In this document: in pieces, positions 59,731 through 64,000 of the stretch
Layout of the letters: every line of letters starts with the position of its first letter
Numbering within the stretch: position 1 is the stretch's first letter
Assembly (NCBI GenBank): GCA_018240285.1
Contig: JAFEGA010000002.1
Span: 62,001-126,000 of the forward strand
Length of the DNA stretch: 64,000 bases
DNA from: Pseudomonadota bacterium
Lineage (GTDB): Bacteria; Pseudomonadota; Gammaproteobacteria; Burkholderiales; Nitrosomonadaceae
Direction of reading: 5' to 3'
Position numbers and translations under genes: made by a program
Notes under the pieces: generated by a model
The model's input: only the letters and a program-made list of their open reading frames with translations
Database searches by the model: none
Told to the model about the DNA's origin: nothing

Positions 59731-60087
59731 ATGATGCAAGCTGAAACTCTCGAAATCCTTAATGTCAATAATTCTCTTTCCAAACAAAAAAGCAATCGCT
59801 CCTTCTACGAAGCAGGTCAATTGAGGCGCGCAAAAATGCATGCCGCACGTCTCATCGATGCCGTCGATTCCCAAAAAATGCTCACCCCGGCGCTGTACCG
59901 GTTGCTTGAAGCAAGCTTCGTTCTGGAAACAACTGATACTAAGATTTTGGCCGCGCATCTCAAAAAAACACCGGCCGCCATTCGCAGCGAATTTCAAAAA
60001 ATATGCGAAATTCTTGGACAATCGCATGATACGCAAACCAATCCGTTTTTTTGCGCTCAGAAAAATAAAAGCGTTGTCAATATTTAA
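59731..60087 (+). CDS. Small protein with a LuxR-type HTH-like C-terminal half
   Basis: 118 residues, preceded by GTGAGGAG. The part from about 52 to 95 (LTPALYRLLEASFVLETTD, TKILAAHLKKTPAAIRSEF) follows the spacing of a LuxR/NarL helix-turn-helix, but is divergent. No receiver domain is present. It may be an orphan regulator of the stress cluster it lies in; this is inference. Confidence 0.5.
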   Translation: MMQAETLEILNVNNSLSKQKSNRSFYEAGQLRRAKMHAARLIDAVDSQKMLTPALYRLLEASFVLETTDTKILAAHLKKTPAAIRSEFQKICEILGQSHDTQTNPFFCAQKNKSVVNI

Positions 60088-60102
60088 GTATTTTGCTTAG
60101 TC

Positions 60103-60130
60103 AAAAATAAGTTTTTTCTTACTTATTTTT
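60103..60130 (+). terminator. AT-rich hairpin after the HTH-like gene
   Basis: Stem AAAAATAAGT / ACTTATTTTT with a TTTTTCTT loop, 15 bp past the stop. All-AT stem, so stability is low. Confidence 0.55.
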
Positions 60131-60223
60131 CAAAGAGGTTTCTCTAAGATAGTCAATTGATAGCAGTTTTTTACCAGCTCAATCTCTTGAGTTTGAAATA
60201 TTCATATAAAGGAGAACGATCAA

Positions 60224-60514
60224 ATGCCAAGCAAAGTCAGTGAAACCACACCTAAGAAATCGCGCGCCAAATTATCCAAAAGTGAAGAAAATATCCTCGC
60301 GCACCAGGTTATCAATGCAGCCAAACAAAGTGCCGGCCGGCAAGAAATGATTGCTACCGCAGCGTATTACCGCGCCGAGAAACGCGGCTTTAATGGTAGC
60401 GAGGCGGATGCGATTCAGGATTGGCTGGAGGCGGAAATGGAAGTTGATAACGAATTAGGCGTGTTTGACAGCAGCGGTATCGATTTTCAATTTCTCACCC
60501 ATAAAGCTGAGTGA
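60224..60514 (+). CDS. DUF2934 protein
   Basis: 96 residues. The typical motif RAEKRGFNGSEADAIQDWLE lies at about 50-70. A basic Lys/Ser-rich head precedes it. AAAGGAGAACG gives a strong ribosome site. Function unknown; the family is common near Hsp20 and stress genes, as here. Confidence 0.85.
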   Translation: MPSKVSETTPKKSRAKLSKSEENILAHQVINAAKQSAGRQEMIATAAYYRAEKRGFNGSEADAIQDWLEAEMEVDNELGVFDSSGIDFQFLTHKAE

Positions 60515-60561
60515 TTGCGTTTTAGCATTACCCAATAAAAACTATCTAGGGAGCTAATATC

Positions 60562-61011
60562 ATGTCAAAAATTGTCCGGCATTCTCCATTCATGGGCGAT
60601 TTGGCACGCCTTGATCCTTTCGTCAACATGGAAGACTGGTTTAAAGGATTCGGGCTGCGTCCATACTTCAATGAATCCGAAATTGCGCCTTTGATCAAGA
60701 TCGATTTAAAGGAAAACGATAAAACCTATACCGTCCGCGCAGAAATCCCCGGCGTCAACAAAGAGGATATTAAAGTAGAAGTTGACGGTAACCGGGTTTC
60801 CATCAGTGCCGAAACCAAAAAAGAAAAGGAAGAAAAAGAAGGGGAACGCGTGATTTGCCGTGAATGCTACCAAGGCTCCAGCTATCGCAGCTTCACGCTG
60901 AACAGCGCGGTCGATGAAGCGAAAACAGAAGCGAAGTATAAAGACGGCATACTTGAGCTGACACTGCCGAAAGTAAATGGCTCAGCCGCCAAGAAAATAA
61001 CCGTCAAGTAA
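60562..61011 (+). CDS. Small heat-shock protein, Hsp20 family
   Basis: 149 residues. The alpha-crystallin domain (about 45-140) is clear: YTVRAEIPGVNKEDIKVEVD, YRSFTLNSAVDEAKTEAKYK and DGILELTLPK. It holds unfolded proteins without ATP. 47 bp after the DUF2934 gene and likely co-transcribed. Confidence 0.95.
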   Translation: MSKIVRHSPFMGDLARLDPFVNMEDWFKGFGLRPYFNESEIAPLIKIDLKENDKTYTVRAEIPGVNKEDIKVEVDGNRVSISAETKKEKEEKEGERVICRECYQGSSYRSFTLNSAVDEAKTEAKYKDGILELTLPKVNGSAAKKITVK

Positions 61012-61145
61012 CCAGGACGGCACGTTCGATCAATTACAGGACAAAGCCCCCTGTTAAGAAGAAATAATCTAATCGGGGGATATAAAAACAAGAAGGCGAT
61101 CCACTAAAGCATATTGGATGCGATCAGAAAAGGAAATAAATCGTC

Positions 61146-61535
61146 CTAATCTTTTTTCACCGAACGCGGCGGCTTGCAGTAAACCCGGGATGGATATTCG
61201 GCATTGCGCTGTTTGTTCCGGATGACATCCCCCCCTTCATTGACACACACCATTACTGACTTATCCAAACTGGGAAAATATTCGTTGGAGCCGGGCTGAG
61301 CCGAAGTCGGTGGCACTTTTTCTCTAATTTTTGCGCACAATTCAGGTTCATTTGGTTTGATCGGATCATTCTCCATCGCAGGTAGCGGACAAAGCTGGCA
61401 AGGATCTCCAGGACACAAACATCCTTCGCAAGCAGCCAGAACCGGCAATGCAAAAGTGATTAGTCCTACACTGAAAGCAAAGATAACACTCGTTCTCAAC
61501 AGCGATAGCAGCGACATTCCAATTCCTTTCATCAA
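61146..61535 (-). CDS. Small exported Cys-rich protein, unknown
   Basis: 129 residues with a signal peptide (about 1-35, ending ALPVLAA). The mature protein opens with a dense Cys/Pro segment, CEGCLCPGDPCQLCPLP, and has three more Cys near PELCAKI, MVCVNEG and VYCKPP. Cys spacing suggests disulfides or metal binding. Family not recognised. Convergent with hsp20. Confidence 0.65.
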   Translation of the reverse strand: MMKGIGMSLLSLLRTSVIFAFSVGLITFALPVLAACEGCLCPGDPCQLCPLPAMENDPIKPNEPELCAKIREKVPPTSAQPGSNEYFPSLDKSVMVCVNEGGDVIRNKQRNAEYPSRVYCKPPRSVKKD

Positions 61536-61703
61536 AACGATTAACTCAAAAATATTTTATTTCACACCTGTTTCTTCAGCTTGGTGAAAAATCCGGCAAT
61601 CACAGGCGATCAGCATGAGCATCCGCTTTTTGCTATACTGATTTTACCTTAACTTAAAATACAGTTAGGCAAGGCGAAGAAAATTTTCAACACAAAGGTC
61701 ACG

Positions 61704-62066
61704 ATGATGAATCTCAAATCAACGCAATCAAATCTCAACTTTCTTTTCACTTCGTTCTTACTGATTGTTTTGAGTACGGCATCCGCTCGTGCCGACACCA
61801 TTGAGCTATTGCAGAAAAATGCCAGCGTGGCCTATGAGAAAATGATGGATGCTAAGCAGAATGCCGACACTGCGGCAAAAGATGCTGCTTTCGCCGAGAA
61901 AAAGCTGGCTTCAGCCAAGCAAAAGATGGCCAAAGCCGAGCGCGAAGCCGAAGCGGCGCGGAAAAAATCGGAACAAGCTAAAATTGCAGCGGAGCAGGCA
62001 ACCAATCGCTGGAAACAAGCTTCGGATACTTTAGCCAATGAATGGGGAAAATCGGAAGTTAAGTAA
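61704..62066 (+). CDS. Small exported coiled-coil protein
   Basis: 120 residues. Signal peptide ends about residue 30 (LSTASARA). The mature part is a continuous Ala/Lys/Glu-rich helix (AEKKLASAKQKMAKAEREAE...), predicted coiled coil, like small Lpp- or TolA-type periplasmic helices. No lipobox is seen. Function unknown. Confidence 0.7.
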   Translation: MMNLKSTQSNLNFLFTSFLLIVLSTASARADTIELLQKNASVAYEKMMDAKQNADTAAKDAAFAEKKLASAKQKMAKAEREAEAARKKSEQAKIAAEQATNRWKQASDTLANEWGKSEVK

Positions 62067-62083
62067 CCGGATTGTGGTTACTT
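62061..62083. terminator. Hairpin overlapping two convergent stop codons
   Basis: Stem AAGTAACC / GGTTACTT with a 7-nt loop. The plus-strand stop (62064-62066) and minus-strand GNAT stop (62078-62080) both lie in it. U-tracts are short. Confidence 0.5.
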
Positions 62084-62509
62084 CAATAACAAAGTCATTT
62101 TGACATGCGGAATACCGGCTTCCATGAATTCTTCCCCTAATACCTGAAAACCGAATTTCTCATAGAACGGTACTGCATTGGTTTGTGCATTCAGTTGCGC
62201 TTTTTGCTGATGCCGACGCGTCAGCTCTTGCAGTAGTTTGCGCAGCATCGCGCTACCGAAACCTTGACCACGCCACTCTTTCAGCACCGCCATACGGCCG
62301 ATATGCCCATCCGGCAGCAGTCGCGCAGTCCCTACCGGCTGCCCAGCGGCATCGCACGCTAGCAGATGTACGCTGATTGCATCGAACTCATCCCATTCCA
62401 GCACTTCGGGTACACGCTGCTCATGAATGAATACGGCTGTCCGGATCAACCGCAAAGCAGGCTCGGCTTCTTCCCAACGGACAACTTGTATCAAATCGTC
62501 AAGGTGCAT
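62078..62509 (-). CDS. GNAT-family N-acetyltransferase
   Basis: 143 residues. It resembles the ElaA/YjcF-like group: AVFIHEQRVPEVLEWDEFD, the acetyl-CoA-binding loop in HIGRMAVLKEWRGQGFGSAM, and the late NAVPFYEKFGFQVLGEEF and MEAGIPHVKM. The substrate cannot be told. It lies 49 bp after purA on the same strand. Confidence 0.9.
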   Translation of the reverse strand: MHLDDLIQVVRWEEAEPALRLIRTAVFIHEQRVPEVLEWDEFDAISVHLLACDAAGQPVGTARLLPDGHIGRMAVLKEWRGQGFGSAMLRKLLQELTRRHQQKAQLNAQTNAVPFYEKFGFQVLGEEFMEAGIPHVKMTLLLK

Positions 62510-62558
62510 GAGAAATCCAACTCATTGATACCGGTTTGAGCCGGGTAGATCCACCGCA

Positions 62559-63881
<1,323 letters not shown>

Positions 63882-63889
63882 CTAAAATA

Positions 63890-64000
63890 TCAGATTTCTT
63901 TGACAATCCACTGCCCATCATGAAACACCAATTGCCTATCGCAATCCACCGATTTGCCTTTTTGCTCTGGAAACTCCATCACAACGATTTGCCCCGATGC
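63890..64000 (-). CDS. hisZ: HisZ (ATP phosphoribosyltransferase regulatory subunit), C-terminal end
   Basis: The last 36 residues are visible on the minus strand, ending CDRQLVFHDGQWIVKEI. The CDRQL...DGQW ending and the position just upstream of purA fit HisZ of betaproteobacteria. The rest of the gene is beyond the window edge. Confidence 0.75.
   Translation of the reverse strand, partial: ASGQIVVMEFPEQKGKSVDCDRQLVFHDGQWIVKEI

Overview
The window looks like chromosomal DNA of a betaproteobacterium, most probably a Nitrosomonas-like member of the Nitrosomonadaceae. This rests on the gene families present: the rimP-nusA-infB-rbfA-truB block, COX15-type heme A synthase, PEP-CTERM proteins ending in EPETYAMLL...ARRRK, DUF1614, DUF2905, BCAM0308 and a HoxFUYH-type hydrogenase. 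No ammonia-oxidation gene lies here, so the genus is inferred. Core genes have mixed to moderately GC-rich codon use. Several accessory pieces are clearly more AT-rich.

Layout. 1-1.5 kb is a gene graveyard. It holds the left part of an IS200/IS605 element inserted in a frameshifted cheW relic, then a tyrosine integrase reduced by an internal deletion, sitting just beyond the 3' end of guaA. 1.5-6.6 kb: guaB-guaA (GMP synthesis), a DUF4124 protein and a FimV-like membrane protein. 6.6-16.3 kb: a TolB-like beta-propeller protein, a very large unrecognised membrane protein, an M1-M28-PDZ peptidase fusion and an AT-rich FRG-domain gene. 16.3-24.6 kb: a lipoprotein, rnfH, ratA, smpB, heme A synthase, a membrane transglycosylase, a NYN-domain protein, an aldehyde dehydrogenase and DUF1614. 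24.7-33.4 kb: a soluble NAD-linked [NiFe] hydrogenase whose diaphorase genes (hoxFU) and hydrogenase genes (hoxYH) are about 4.2 kb apart, with a sulfhydrylase gene, a spermidine-synthase-like gene, a PEP-CTERM gene, repeats and a broken gene between them. 33.6-40.1 kb: a PIN-like protein, DUF2905, blc, an old-yellow-enzyme reductase, a small membrane protein behind a phased repeat, a metallo-beta-lactamase-fold protein and acs. 40.4-46.5 kb: the rimP-truB translation operon. 47-61 kb: a PEP-CTERM protein, then two divergent groups that read like a stress and repair cluster: phosphoribosyltransferase and PolX on one strand; archease-rtcB, an HPF-cold-shock fusion, pncA-pncB, BCAM0308, CBS, lon, DUF2934 and hsp20 on the other. 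61-64 kb: two small exported proteins, a GNAT gene, purA and the end of hisZ.

Dispersed repeats. Two families of about 145-bp elements with terminal inverted repeats occur. Family A is at 19950-20096 (full) and 30777-30864 (partial). Family B is at 20097-20240 and 28567-28708 (full) and 16182-16251 (partial). One full copy of each lies back to back, and two of the insertions begin exactly at the stop codon of the upstream gene. I found no tRNA, rRNA or CRISPR array.
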